Assembly (NCBI GenBank): GCA_903851365.1
Contig: CAINOB010000130.1
Coordinates: forward strand, 1 to 54,161
Direction of reading: 5' to 3'
From: an uncultured Bacteroidota bacterium
Lineage (GTDB): Bacteria > Bacteroidota > Bacteroidia > Bacteroidales > UBA12481
Length of the DNA: 54,161 nucleotides
Below the pieces are notes generated by a model, which saw nothing but the letters and a program-made list of their open reading frames with translations, did no database searches and was not told where the DNA came from. Numbering within the stretch: position 1 is the stretch's first letter; every line of letters starts with the position of its first letter. Below are positions 27,826 to 36,053 of the stretch, in pieces. Position numbers and translations under genes: made by a program.

Positions 27826-28604
27826 ACTTTTTTTGCTTCCGTAAAACGTTTCATCAGGATTTCCCGGTTAAAATTTTCCGGGTTTCTTTGGATATCTAGA
27901 TAAATAAATTCTGTGCTTAAAGCTTTATATATCATTAGCTTGCCGCTTAAAGTCTCTCCAGCTCCGGTGATAATCTTGAGTGCCTCATTCACCTGCATAA
28001 GTCCAATAATCCCAGGCAGTACACTATATATTCCCAGCACTGGTCTTGGAATCTGACTCGCAGGAATTGTTTCGGGGTGCAGGCAGCGGTAACTGGGGCC
28101 ATTCCGATAATTGAATACCGACACCTGGCCTTCGTACTTATGAACTCCCCCATGCACCATAGGTTTATCAAGGAGAATACAGGCATCATTAATGACGTAC
28201 CGTGCTTCCAGATTATCCGTACAATCGAGGATTAAATCGTAATTTTTTATGATTTCGAGGGCATTCTGAGCGTTCAGGCGGCGGTTAATCATGACCATTT
28301 CAACCAGGCTATTCATCTTCCTCATCCTGCTGCTTGCAACAATGGATTTTAACTTACCGATATCATCAAACCCATAAAAAACCTGGCGCTGCAAATTTGA
28401 TGTTTCCACCTGATCATCGTCAAGTATCCCCAGCTTACCGACACCTGTTGCAGTAAGATACTGGATTACAGGACAACCCAGACCGCCGGCGCCGACCACC
28501 AGAATCCTGGCATTTCGGATCCTGGTTTGACCAGTTTCACCTATTCCATCAAGAATAAGATGACGGTGGTATCTGAGCTTTTCGGGATCGCTGAGTGGAA
28601 TCAT
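27822..28604 (-). CDS. ThiF/MoeB/HesA-family E1-like adenylyltransferase without zinc site
   Basis: The 260-residue protein has the nucleotide-binding GAGGLG (38-43), the catalytic region LDDDQVETSNLQRQ (about 61-73) and DCTDN (127-131). MoeB and ThiF adenylate the C-terminus of a small ubiquitin-like sulfur carrier. Here the first zinc Cys is Ser (PSYRCLH; only C174 remains), the second Cys-x-x-Cys pair is replaced by NPEN, and the Cys of the usual CxEAGV segment is missing (LGIYSVLPG). ATP binding should be intact, but sulfur transfer may not be. No ThiS or MoaD gene is near; the partner is the overlapping pepE. Confidence 0.85.
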   Translation of the reverse strand: MIPLSDPEKLRYHRHLILDGIGETGQTRIRNARILVVGAGGLGCPVIQYLTATGVGKLGILDDDQVETSNLQRQVFYGFDDIGKLKSIVASSRMRKMNSLVEMVMINRRLNAQNALEIIKNYDLILDCTDNLEARYVINDACILLDKPMVHGGVHKYEGQVSVFNYRNGPSYRCLHPETIPASQIPRPVLGIYSVLPGIIGLMQVNEALKIITGAGETLSGKLMIYKALSTEFIYLDIQRNPENFNREILMKRFTEAKKV

Positions 28605-28628
28605 GGTCCGAAAGTAAAAAAAAGAAAA

Positions 28629-28659
28629 GAGCTGACAGCTTTTGAAAAGCTGTCAGCTC
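28629..28659 (-). terminator. Terminator hairpin (15-bp perfect stem) after the outer-membrane protein gene
   Basis: GAGCTGACAGCTTTT is followed, after one base, by its exact reverse complement, and on the minus strand a T-rich tract (28617-28628) comes next. It lies 25 bases after the stop of the gene ending at 28685. A close relative of this hairpin occurs at 34652-34685. Confidence 0.8.
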
Positions 28660-28684
28660 TAAAATTCGTTAGCTAATGTTCGAA

Positions 28685-29527
28685 TCAGCCGCCGAAATGT
28701 ATGCCAATTGTAACCGGATAGATCTCAGGTCCCTTGCAGTTTTCGAAAAGCGTTTGCGGATAGTAATTTGCAAACAACTGAACACCACCGTAACCAACAC
28801 GGGCGGTAAAGCCGTAATTAAAGTCTCTCAGGTAAAAATCATCTTTGATCTTAATTTTTTGCTTTTCATCGTTGACCGTATATCTCTGAACCTGACGCGA
28901 CCCGATTCGGAGTCCGCCGATAACACCAGCGGCCAGTTTAATTCGTTTATTTTCGCCGTAAACCGGGATCTGGAATTCCGCCATCAATGGGATATTCAGA
29001 TGCCAGATGCTTAAGCGGTTCTTCGACAGGTCCATATCGACAGGCGCTGCCACGATACCGCCATCGGTTTTAGTCAGAGTGAAATCATTGGTAAAGCGAT
29101 AGTTTTGATATTGCAATCCCATACCCGTGGTAATACCAACATAGTCCTTAATGATTCCAAGTGTTTTTTCCGCAAAATTGAAGTTGAATTCCAAGCTGTT
29201 GGCAACTTTCAGATCCATAAATTCAGCTCCGGCAGGCAATGCAACCTTGTAATCGTGATTGATGAAATTGGTTACGCCAATTCCAAATCCACCCCAGGTA
29301 CCATCCATGTGCTTGGCATGGTGGTGCTCATGTTTTTCGCGCCCTTCGATATTTTCCTGAACAATAGAATCGCCGTCGGTAATGATTTTGATTTCCTTAT
29401 CATTATCCACAATAACTGTATATTTCTTTTTTCCGATCCGGATTTTGGAAGTATCCGTTTCCTGTCCGTAAATATTAAGGCTGAAGAGGAGTATGGCTGC
29501 TGAGGCCAGTAAAAAGATTTTTTTCAT
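28685..29527 (-). CDS. Outer-membrane beta-barrel protein, secreted, with His-rich segment
   Basis: From the ATG at 29527 the protein is 280 residues; an upstream in-frame start would add 23 residues that do not look like a signal. MKKIFLLASAAILLFSLNIYG is a clear signal peptide. Residues 66-73 (KHEHHHAKH) are His-rich, then TWGGFGIGVTNF begins a porin-like barrel of alternating strands ending in YPVTIGIHFGG. It is the third gene after an ECF sigma factor and its anti-sigma factor, and so is probably a target or partner of that system. The exact family is not recognised. Confidence 0.75.
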   Translation of the reverse strand: MKKIFLLASAAILLFSLNIYGQETDTSKIRIGKKKYTVIVDNDKEIKIITDGDSIVQENIEGREKHEHHHAKHMDGTWGGFGIGVTNFINHDYKVALPAGAEFMDLKVANSLEFNFNFAEKTLGIIKDYVGITTGMGLQYQNYRFTNDFTLTKTDGGIVAAPVDMDLSKNRLSIWHLNIPLMAEFQIPVYGENKRIKLAAGVIGGLRIGSRQVQRYTVNDEKQKIKIKDDFYLRDFNYGFTARVGYGGVQLFANYYPQTLFENCKGPEIYPVTIGIHFGG

Positions 29528-29596
29528 GATGATTGGTTTAATCTGTTTTGATGATAGGACGATGAGGTCCCCAAAAAAGTTACAGGGGAAAAACAA

Positions 29597-30664
29597 TTAT
29601 TTGTTTTCCTGCACTCTGACGGGGGTATTTACATCAATAAGTTTTGAGTTGAACGATACGGCCAGGAGGTCGCCTTTTGAATCATACTTACGGTTCAACT
29701 TCATTTTTGTTCCTGCCACCGAATTTAATCTTTCAACTCCGGCTCCGGCGACTTCCCACATCGAGAAACGAGTTTTTTTAACCAGCTTACGATCTTCCCC
29801 AAGAATTCTTTCGCGGAAAAGCTGAAGGGCATATTGTGGCAGGGTGAGGACATTTTCGGTGACTGCCTGGCTCTTCATTACCGGTTGATAATTCGAAGCA
29901 TAAAGGATCCTTGTACTTAGCGGATCGGGAATCTTGGGTCCCGCAATAGAGGTACGACGGACAAGTGAGTTCATAGGCATGGCTTCGCGTACAGAGGGTC
30001 CCGCCTTCGCGGGAATGACAGAAGAGGGCTCTCTAGTCTTTGAAGCATTCCGGAACTCCGCCTTGCGTAATTTCGCGGTTAGGGAGGGGGTTCCCGCCTT
30101 CGCGGGAATGACAACTTCATTAGCCGGCCTACTGTTCGTTGCCAACTGCTTACTGCCCACTGCCAACTGTTTTGAATCAGGCCAGAGGAGCAGGACCAGA
30201 ACAGCAACAGCGGCAACTGAAAGGGCAGTAACAATCCATGATGTTATCGTACGGGTCTTTTTAATCAGACCCTTTTTATAGGGGTAGATCAGTTTATCAT
30301 CAGGACTGAGACGGGTCGCCTGAAAAGCCGCATAATTTTTTTCCAGCCTGGCATCTTCATGCCGGCGGGCATCAAATTGCATAGCCTGTTCATCAGGCAG
30401 GTCATTTTCCATGCGGGCAATGCAGAACTGGTCAATAGTGGAAATACCCGGAATATCCGTTTTCGATTTCATCAGGAAATCCTTGCCGGTCATAATTTCC
30501 GGTCCAGCGGTCAGATTCACATCGGATAATCCACGAAGCTCCTCTTTCAGATCAGGATTTTGCTCCAGGAAATCCAAAAGGGAATTAAGCTGCTCATCGT
30601 TCAGCTGCCCATCGAGATAATCGAGGAACCAAATCTCATAATTATTTCTGCTCAGGTCTTCCAT
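29597..30664 (-). CDS. Transmembrane anti-sigma-like protein carrying inserted repeats
   Basis: From the ATG at 30664, one base past the sigma stop, the product is 355 residues. The N-terminal part (1-135; EIWFLDYLDGQLNDEQLNSL) resembles the zinc-finger-less anti-sigma proteins of Bacteroidota, followed by one membrane helix (140-161) and a periplasmic tail. The tail just after the membrane contains translated repeat DNA: KQLAVGSKQLATN (165-177) and two copies of VIPAKAG (185-191 and 216-222). It should hold the neighbouring sigma factor at the membrane until signalled. The repeats keep the frame open. Confidence 0.75.
   Translation of the reverse strand: MEDLSRNNYEIWFLDYLDGQLNDEQLNSLLDFLEQNPDLKEELRGLSDVNLTAGPEIMTGKDFLMKSKTDIPGISTIDQFCIARMENDLPDEQAMQFDARRHEDARLEKNYAAFQATRLSPDDKLIYPYKKGLIKKTRTITSWIVTALSVAAVAVLVLLLWPDSKQLAVGSKQLATNSRPANEVVIPAKAGTPSLTAKLRKAEFRNASKTREPSSVIPAKAGPSVREAMPMNSLVRRTSIAGPKIPDPLSTRILYASNYQPVMKSQAVTENVLTLPQYALQLFRERILGEDRKLVKKTRFSMWEVAGAGVERLNSVAGTKMKLNRKYDSKGDLLAVSFNSKLIDVNTPVRVQENK
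29996..30019. repeat. CCCGCCTTCGCGGGAATGAC palindromic repeat, copy 1
   Basis: This 24-base element has the hairpin CCCGC-CTTC-GCGGG followed by AATGAC. It lies inside the anti-sigma gene and is read there as VIPAKAG. The same element is widely dispersed in bacterial genomes. Copy 2 follows 69 bases later in the same orientation. Confidence 0.85.
30088..30112. repeat. CCCGCCTTCGCGGGAATGAC palindromic repeat, copy 2
   Basis: This copy has the same hairpin core and AATGAC tail as copy 1 with one extra T before the stem. It too is in frame in the anti-sigma gene and gives a second VIPAKAG. Confidence 0.85.
30131..30173. repeat. GGCAGTGGGCAGT-type heptamer repeat inside the anti-sigma gene
   Basis: Read on the minus strand, units built on CAGTTGGCAGTGGGCAGTA occur in tandem and are translated as KQLAVGSKQLATN. 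A related run lies at 53995-54018, outside any gene. Confidence 0.7.
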
Positions 30665-30665
30665 T

Positions 30666-31151
30666 TTATACCAACACTTCCATTGATCCGACAAATTCTT
30701 TTAAAAATACCCGTGCCCGGTAGATGTATACTTTTACCTGGGCCTCCGACAGACCGGTCATATCGGAAATCTCCTTATACGAATAGCCTTCATAATCTCT
30801 CAGCATGAGTACTGTACGCTGATCGGCCGGCAATCGGGAGACTCCGATCTCGAGTTTCTCGATTGCATCGGAATATTGTTCGCTATGTGAATACTCACTC
30901 ATGTTTACTGTATCCCAATCTGCCATTCTTTTGTCCACTCTGGTTTGATCGATCAATTTATGATAAGCGGTCGTAAACAAATATGACTTCGCCTTTTCAG
31001 CTGAAACCTGCCCGACATTTATCCAAAGTTTCTCGAATGAATCCTGGACCAGATCCCTTGCCTTTTCCTTATCACGTATGTTCTTCAGCAGAAACCGGTA
31101 CACGGCATCTGCATGCTGATTCACGCAATGGTTATAATCGGTTACAGTCAT
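30666..31151 (-). CDS. ECF-family RNA polymerase sigma factor
   Basis: The 161-residue protein has region 2 (about 10-75; DAVYRFLLKNIRDKEKARDLVQDSFEKLW) and region 4 (about 105-155; LPADQRTVLMLRDYEGYSYKEISDMTGLSEAQVKVYIYRAR), the two parts of an ECF sigma factor. It is followed after one base by a membrane anti-sigma gene and then an outer-membrane protein gene. No FecR-type domain is seen, so this is not the usual TonB-linked trio. Confidence 0.93.
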   Translation of the reverse strand: MTVTDYNHCVNQHADAVYRFLLKNIRDKEKARDLVQDSFEKLWINVGQVSAEKAKSYLFTTAYHKLIDQTRVDKRMADWDTVNMSEYSHSEQYSDAIEKLEIGVSRLPADQRTVLMLRDYEGYSYKEISDMTGLSEAQVKVYIYRARVFLKEFVGSMEVLV

Positions 31152-31275
31152 TTTTGGTTACAGGCGATTGTAGGACGAAGTTACGACAGAAAAAGTTACA
31201 TTCTTTTTCGAAAAAAAATAGAAATTTGTTTCGAAGAAGAGTGACGAGTGAAGAGTGACGCAAAAATTAATTGTT

Positions 31276-32040
31276 ATGAAAAGAAATACATTATCAAGAG
31301 TTCGCCTTTTATTCTTACTAATAATCCTGGCCCTGCCTTTCGCTCCGCAGGTCACTTTTGCACAGTCAAATCCAGACCAGAATGTAACGGCGGTGCTTTG
31401 GTTTCAACGGTCGGCAGAGTACCGGGCATTATGCTATCAGGCCTTTAATCTGGCGGAGCTCCGGATAAAGGAGTATCTTCCAAAATTCGACAGGGAGAAG
31501 CATCCCGTGGTGATATTCGATATCGATGAAACTCTGCTTGATAACAGTCCGGAGGAGGCACTCAATATAACAGAGGGTAAATCGTACAGTCAGGAAGCAT
31601 GGACTGCATGGTCTGACAAGGCATCTGCAGAAGCAGTTCCGGGCGCTGTGGAATTTGTAAGGTTTCTTGCCCAAAATGAAATTGAGCCTATCTATTTGTC
31701 TAACCGCATGAACACTGAAGGCACGATGACCCTGCTAAACTTGCAGAATTGTAATTTTCCTTATGCTGACCGCAATCATCTGTACCTTAAATCTGAGACT
31801 TCAAGCAAGGAATTTCGTCGAAACATGGTTGAAAAACAGCATGAGGTTGTCATGCTGGTGGGAGATAACCTTTCGGATTTTAGCCAGATTTTCGAGGACC
31901 GGTCGGTGAATTTCGGATATAAAGCTGTGGATAGCCTGCGATCAGAGTTGGGGCATAGGTTCATTATCCTGCCAAATCCCATTTATGGCGATTGGACAAA
32001 ACCGCTCACCGGCGACAGGAAGGGCTGGTTGCGGAAATAG
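31276..32040 (+). CDS. Class C acid phosphatase (lipoprotein e(P4) family), HAD fold
   Basis: From the ATG at 31276 the product is 254 residues; a GTG seven codons earlier is less likely because the ATG gives a standard signal peptide (MKRNTLSRVRLLFLLIILALPFA, cleaved near TFAQ). The HAD nucleophile motif FDIDETLLDNS has D82 and D84, and VGDNLSDF holds the distal acidic pair. This family removes phosphate from nucleotides or other small esters in the periplasm. There is no lipobox cysteine, so it is soluble rather than a lipoprotein. It is the first gene of the plus-strand block and ends at a repeat island. Confidence 0.9.
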   Translation: MKRNTLSRVRLLFLLIILALPFAPQVTFAQSNPDQNVTAVLWFQRSAEYRALCYQAFNLAELRIKEYLPKFDREKHPVVIFDIDETLLDNSPEEALNITEGKSYSQEAWTAWSDKASAEAVPGAVEFVRFLAQNEIEPIYLSNRMNTEGTMTLLNLQNCNFPYADRNHLYLKSETSSKEFRRNMVEKQHEVVMLVGDNLSDFSQIFEDRSVNFGYKAVDSLRSELGHRFIILPNPIYGDWTKPLTGDRKGWLRK

Positions 32041-32186
32041 GCTCGCTAAGAGGCTTCGCTGCGCTCAGGTAATAAGCTCGCTACCACTCGCTAATAAGTT
32101 CGCTTCGCTCACTAATAGGTTCGCCTGCGGCTCACTAAATATGCTATCTTCGATAGCTAAATGTTTCGCTTGGCTCACTAATTTTA
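32041..32186. repeat. Second island of TTCGC/CTCACTAAT short repeats
   Basis: Six or seven imperfect units fill the 155-base gap between two plus-strand genes, three of them ending in CTCACTAA. Each unit has its own inverted core, for example GCTATC-TTC-GATAGC and GCC-TGC-GGC. The units match those at 26894-27114. No promoter or gene can be made out inside it. Confidence 0.85.
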
Positions 32187-32195
32187 GAATGAAGT

Positions 32196-33395
32196 ATGAA
32201 AAAATTGCACTGTATATTGCTTGCCGGTGGCCTGATATTTTTAGCGATCAGTCCATTGCAATCAAAGGAAAGATTAAAAATTAAAGGTGAGATTCCGATC
32301 CTGGCATGGTATGGAGTGCCGGCTGACCAAACTTCTGTGAAGCGTTACCGGGAACTTAGAGAATCAGGAATAACCTGGAACCTGACTGTTTTTCCCGATG
32401 CCAATGCCGTGGAAAAAGCCCTCAAAATCGCCCGGAAAACCGGAATAAAAATGATTGTCGCCTGTCCGGAACTTAAAACCAATACTGAGGCAACCGTTAA
32501 GCGGTTCATGAGAGATCCGAATGTTGGCGCCTGGATGCTTCGCGATGAGCCTTGCAGGACGGATTTCCCTGATCTCAGTGAATGGGCAAAAAAAATCCGT
32601 GAGGTTGATGACTATAATTTTTGTTACCTGAACCTCTTTCCAAATTATGCCAATGAGCAGCAGCTTGGTAACAAAACCTATCAGGAGCATGTTGATCAGT
32701 TTGTTGCAGAGGTTCCGGTTCAGGTAATTTCGTTTGATCATTATCCGGTTATCGGCGATACCCTACGAGCTGGCTGGTACGATAATCTGGAAATAATATC
32801 AGCAGCAGCAAGAAAAGCAGGAAAGCCATTCTGGGCTTTTGCTCTTGCAGTTGCCCATGGACCTTACCCGATTGCCACGATTCCGCAACTCCGGCTGCAG
32901 GTTTACAGTGACCTGGCTTATGGCGCCCAGGGCATTCAGTATTTCACCTACTGGACTCCTGTTGATACCACGTGGAAATTCAATCATGGCCCGATCATGG
33001 CTGATGGAAAACGAACCGAAGTATACGACCGGATAAAATTAGTTAACAACGAGATCAGGAATCTTTCACCGGTTTTTCTGGGTGCAAAAGTCATCTCCGT
33101 TGGACATACCGGAAAAAATATTCCGATCGGGACAAAGCCTCTCCTAAATCTTCCTGCATCGATAAAAAGTCTTGAAACTGAAGGAACAGGAGCCATTGTA
33201 TCGCAGCTTCAAAATGGACCGGACTCTTATCTGGTTATAGTAAACCGTGATTTTAAAAGGCCGATGAATCTGAAAATCGCGTGCGATCCGCAAGTCAAAC
33301 GGGTTATGAAGGATGGCAGTCTGGTTCCGGCAAACACGTATATCGGAACTTTGGAGGTAGAGCCCGGGGATGTGTTTATTTTAAAGTCTAATTAA
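32196..33395 (+). CDS. Secreted TIM-barrel protein, glycoside hydrolase-like
   Basis: The 399-residue protein has a signal peptide (1-23), a barrel core starting IPILAWYGVPADQTSVKRYRELRESG, the sequence GAWMLRDEP (about 110-118) that resembles the acid/base strand of clan GH-A-type enzymes in Bacteroidota, and a small beta-domain at the C-terminus. VISFDHYPV and QYFTYWTP also fit sugar-binding strands. I cannot name a GH family. It overlaps the next gene by one base and precedes the oxidoreductase cluster, so it may release the sugar substrate. Inference only for function. Confidence 0.65.
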   Translation: MKKLHCILLAGGLIFLAISPLQSKERLKIKGEIPILAWYGVPADQTSVKRYRELRESGITWNLTVFPDANAVEKALKIARKTGIKMIVACPELKTNTEATVKRFMRDPNVGAWMLRDEPCRTDFPDLSEWAKKIREVDDYNFCYLNLFPNYANEQQLGNKTYQEHVDQFVAEVPVQVISFDHYPVIGDTLRAGWYDNLEIISAAARKAGKPFWAFALAVAHGPYPIATIPQLRLQVYSDLAYGAQGIQYFTYWTPVDTTWKFNHGPIMADGKRTEVYDRIKLVNNEIRNLSPVFLGAKVISVGHTGKNIPIGTKPLLNLPASIKSLETEGTGAIVSQLQNGPDSYLVIVNRDFKRPMNLKIACDPQVKRVMKDGSLVPANTYIGTLEVEPGDVFILKSN

Positions 33396-34615
33396 TGAAC
33401 CACCCCTACCGACTTACCATTCGCCTCCTCACCTTCTGCCTCCTCGCCATCTTGATTTCCTGCAGGACAAAGGAACCCGCCGGCATTGCCACCATTGATA
33501 TTCTTAAAGGATTAAACAATGAAAAAGAGTTCCGGCTGAGTGAGTTTGTTGACGGAGTGGAATATGTAAAACTGGAAACCACCAAAGAATGCTTGTTTTC
33601 CAGTGCCATGTTTCAGATTGGTAAAAAATATATTGTTGCAGTACAACCTTATAGACCGGCACAGATTTTCCTTTTTGATCGTTCAGGAAAGTTTCTGCGC
33701 AAAATTGGTTGCGAAGGAAAAGGTCCGCTGGAATATATCAGTATTTCATCAGTGGTAACCGATCCGGAGGAAACATATATCCTCGTGAATGACTATCAGA
33801 GGTCTGTCATAATGAAATATGATTTCGAAGGTAAAGTGCTTTTCAATTTCAATTTTAAGGACAAGCTTGATGGCGATGTTGCCCGGATTGCAGTAAAGAG
33901 TTCCAATGAGGTTTATCTGAGGATGGAATATCCCCGGATGGAAAAGAAAAATTTTTACCTGATCCGTAAAATGGACGCGAATTTTCACAAGATCGATTCA
34001 TTGTACCCCGTGACCACCTCATTGATTGCCGGCAACGGGTTCTACTGGGGCGGCAGCGACTTTTACGTCCACAACGGGGCCATTCAGTTCCGGCAATTTT
34101 CTTTTGATACGCTTTATGGTGAATCTCAAGGTAAGATGGTTCCCCGTTTTTATTTCCCGGTTGGAGCCGATCATTTGCCAGGACCATACCTGGTTTCAGG
34201 TTTGCATAAACAGATGGGCGATTATACAAGCACCCTGAATTTCACAGAAACATCAGGCTATTTGATCCTCAATACCCGTATCGTACCGGGTAAGGGCGGA
34301 ATAATGTTGTACAACAAGTCGACGGGTGAAATCGCCCTGTTAAAAAAGTATCCTCCCTGCCCTCCTGATACCCTTGGCCGAAGGTTAATTCTGAATGATA
34401 TCGATGGAATCGTAAATCCGCGAAGCATCACTGGAGATCAAGGAATATGTGTTATTGCCAATCAGGTTATCGACCTGAAAGACAATCTTTTGAAAAGTTG
34501 CCCGGAGGTTCAGGGGATCAAATTACCGACCAGGCGAGAAGAAATTATCGGGTTGATCAATGCCAGCAAAGATGATGACAATCCAATTCTGCAGATTTTC
34601 CATTTAAAACAGTAG
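33395..34615 (+). CDS. 6-bladed beta-propeller lipoprotein
   Basis: The 406-residue protein has a lipobox (AILISC, C23) and repeated propeller blades with motifs such as QIFLFDRSGKFLRKIGCEGKGPLEY and TYILVNDYQRSVIMKYDFEGK. Such proteins are frequent in Bacteroidota sugar loci, and their role (binding or sensing at the periplasmic face) is not defined. It starts inside the stop of the preceding gene and is ended by a hairpin terminator. Confidence 0.85.
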   Translation: MNHPYRLTIRLLTFCLLAILISCRTKEPAGIATIDILKGLNNEKEFRLSEFVDGVEYVKLETTKECLFSSAMFQIGKKYIVAVQPYRPAQIFLFDRSGKFLRKIGCEGKGPLEYISISSVVTDPEETYILVNDYQRSVIMKYDFEGKVLFNFNFKDKLDGDVARIAVKSSNEVYLRMEYPRMEKKNFYLIRKMDANFHKIDSLYPVTTSLIAGNGFYWGGSDFYVHNGAIQFRQFSFDTLYGESQGKMVPRFYFPVGADHLPGPYLVSGLHKQMGDYTSTLNFTETSGYLILNTRIVPGKGGIMLYNKSTGEIALLKKYPPCPPDTLGRRLILNDIDGIVNPRSITGDQGICVIANQVIDLKDNLLKSCPEVQGIKLPTRREEIIGLINASKDDDNPILQIFHLKQ

Positions 34616-34651
34616 TACACTATCTTACCAATGTCAGGAAGTTTAAAAAAT

Positions 34652-34685
34652 AAAGCTGACAGCCTTTGAAAAGCTGTTAGCTTTT
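34652..34685 (+). terminator. Terminator hairpin after the propeller lipoprotein gene
   Basis: AAAGCTGACAGC and GCTGTTAGCTTT pair with one G-T pair around a short loop, followed by TTTT. It is nearly identical in sequence to the terminator at 28629-28659, suggesting a shared repeat-derived terminator. Confidence 0.75.
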
Positions 34686-34716
34686 AGACAACTTTACGGG
34701 ATTAAACCTAAATAAT

Positions 34717-36036
34717 ATGAGTCAACCGAAATTTATCAACCGCAGATCTTTCTTCGGGAAAGTTGCCGGAGCCGCCGGGGCCGCAATTGTATTGCCCTAT
34801 ATCATTCCCGGAACTGCTCTGGGAAAAGATGGCGCAACAGCCGCCAGCGACCGGATAGTTATGGGTGTCATTGGTGCCGGATCGATGGGTACCGGCGACA
34901 TGAACGAATTTATGGGTAAAAAGGAAGTCCAGATGGTTGCAGCCTGCGATGTGGACAAATCGCATCGGGATAATGCAAAAACCACGATGGATAGTAAGTA
35001 CGGCAATACTGATGCACGTCTTTACGGAGACTACCGCGAGTTTATTGCCAAAGAAAAGGTAGATGCTGTGATTTTGGCTTTGCCTGACCCCTGGCATGCC
35101 GTCATAGCTATCGCATGCGCAAATGCAAAATATGATATTTATGGTCAGAAGCCTCTGGCCCGCACCATTTGGGAAGGCCGCAAAATTATTGAAGCTGTTG
35201 AGAAGAATAAGGTAATCTGGCAGACAGGCAGCTGGCAGCGTTCGCAGGCTCATTTTCACCGTGCATGCGAGCTGGTCATCAACGGCCGTATCGGCAAAGT
35301 GACTCATGTAGATGTTGGATTGCCCGATGGCGGACCAACCAATAAACCATTCCCTGTACAACCCGTTCCTGAAGGCCTGGACTGGGATATGTGGCTCGGT
35401 ACCTCACCAAAAGAACCCTATCGCGGTGTATGCCACTGGGATTGGAGATGGATTCTGGCTTATTCAGGAGGACAGCTTACCGACTGGGCCGGTCACCATA
35501 TCGATATAGCCCATTGGGGCCTTGGCCTGGATCGTACAGGTCCTATCGAAATTGAAGGAAAAGGAGTTTACCCGCGTGAAGGTCTTTTTGATGTACCGGT
35601 GGAATATTCCATCCATGCAAAATACGCCACCGGCGTTGTCATGCATTATGCCAATGCCCGTGAGGTTCCCCATGGCATGGGCGTTTGCTGGTATGGCGAA
35701 GATGGCAGATGGATTCATGTCGACCGCGGCAACCGATTGTTTGCCAGTGATCCGAAAATCCTCGACGAAAAGATCGGTGACAACGAAACCAAATTGTACC
35801 AGAGCCTCGACCATGCTCAAAACCTTCTCGATTGTATCCGTACCCGCAAGGAAACCATCACCCCCTGCCAGGTTGCACACCGCTCCATCTCGGCAGCTCT
35901 TTTGGGTGAGATTGCGATGCTTACCGGCCGGAAACTGAAATGGAATCCTGATACACAGGAGTTTGTTGATGATCCGATTGCAACCCGCATGTTAAGGCGT
36001 CCGTTCAGGAGCCCATGGAAACTCGAAGGCAACTAA
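34717..36036 (+). CDS. Tat-exported Gfo/Idh/MocA-family oxidoreductase, QKP variant
   Basis: The 439-residue protein begins with a twin-arginine signal (INRRSFFGKVAGAAGAAIVLP), so it is exported folded with its cofactor. The Rossmann start is VMGVIGAGSMGTGD. The usual EKP motif is changed to YGQKPLARTI, keeping the Lys. A later TDWAGHHIDIAHW carries the conserved H/D pair. Enzymes of this family oxidise or reduce sugars with a tightly held NAD(P). It is the first of three Tat paralogs here and is followed by a ThuA gene 17 bases on. Its substrate is unknown; a C3 oxidation of a glycoside fits the locus. Confidence 0.88.
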   Translation: MSQPKFINRRSFFGKVAGAAGAAIVLPYIIPGTALGKDGATAASDRIVMGVIGAGSMGTGDMNEFMGKKEVQMVAACDVDKSHRDNAKTTMDSKYGNTDARLYGDYREFIAKEKVDAVILALPDPWHAVIAIACANAKYDIYGQKPLARTIWEGRKIIEAVEKNKVIWQTGSWQRSQAHFHRACELVINGRIGKVTHVDVGLPDGGPTNKPFPVQPVPEGLDWDMWLGTSPKEPYRGVCHWDWRWILAYSGGQLTDWAGHHIDIAHWGLGLDRTGPIEIEGKGVYPREGLFDVPVEYSIHAKYATGVVMHYANAREVPHGMGVCWYGEDGRWIHVDRGNRLFASDPKILDEKIGDNETKLYQSLDHAQNLLDCIRTRKETITPCQVAHRSISAALLGEIAMLTGRKLKWNPDTQEFVDDPIATRMLRRPFRSPWKLEGN

Positions 36037-36053
36037 CCCAAACTCTTAAAGCA

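Noticed and set aside
29528-29596. A longer N-terminus for the outer-membrane protein
   Set aside because: The added 23 residues precede a perfect signal peptide beginning MKKIFLLASA and fill the gap after the anti-sigma gene only by chance.
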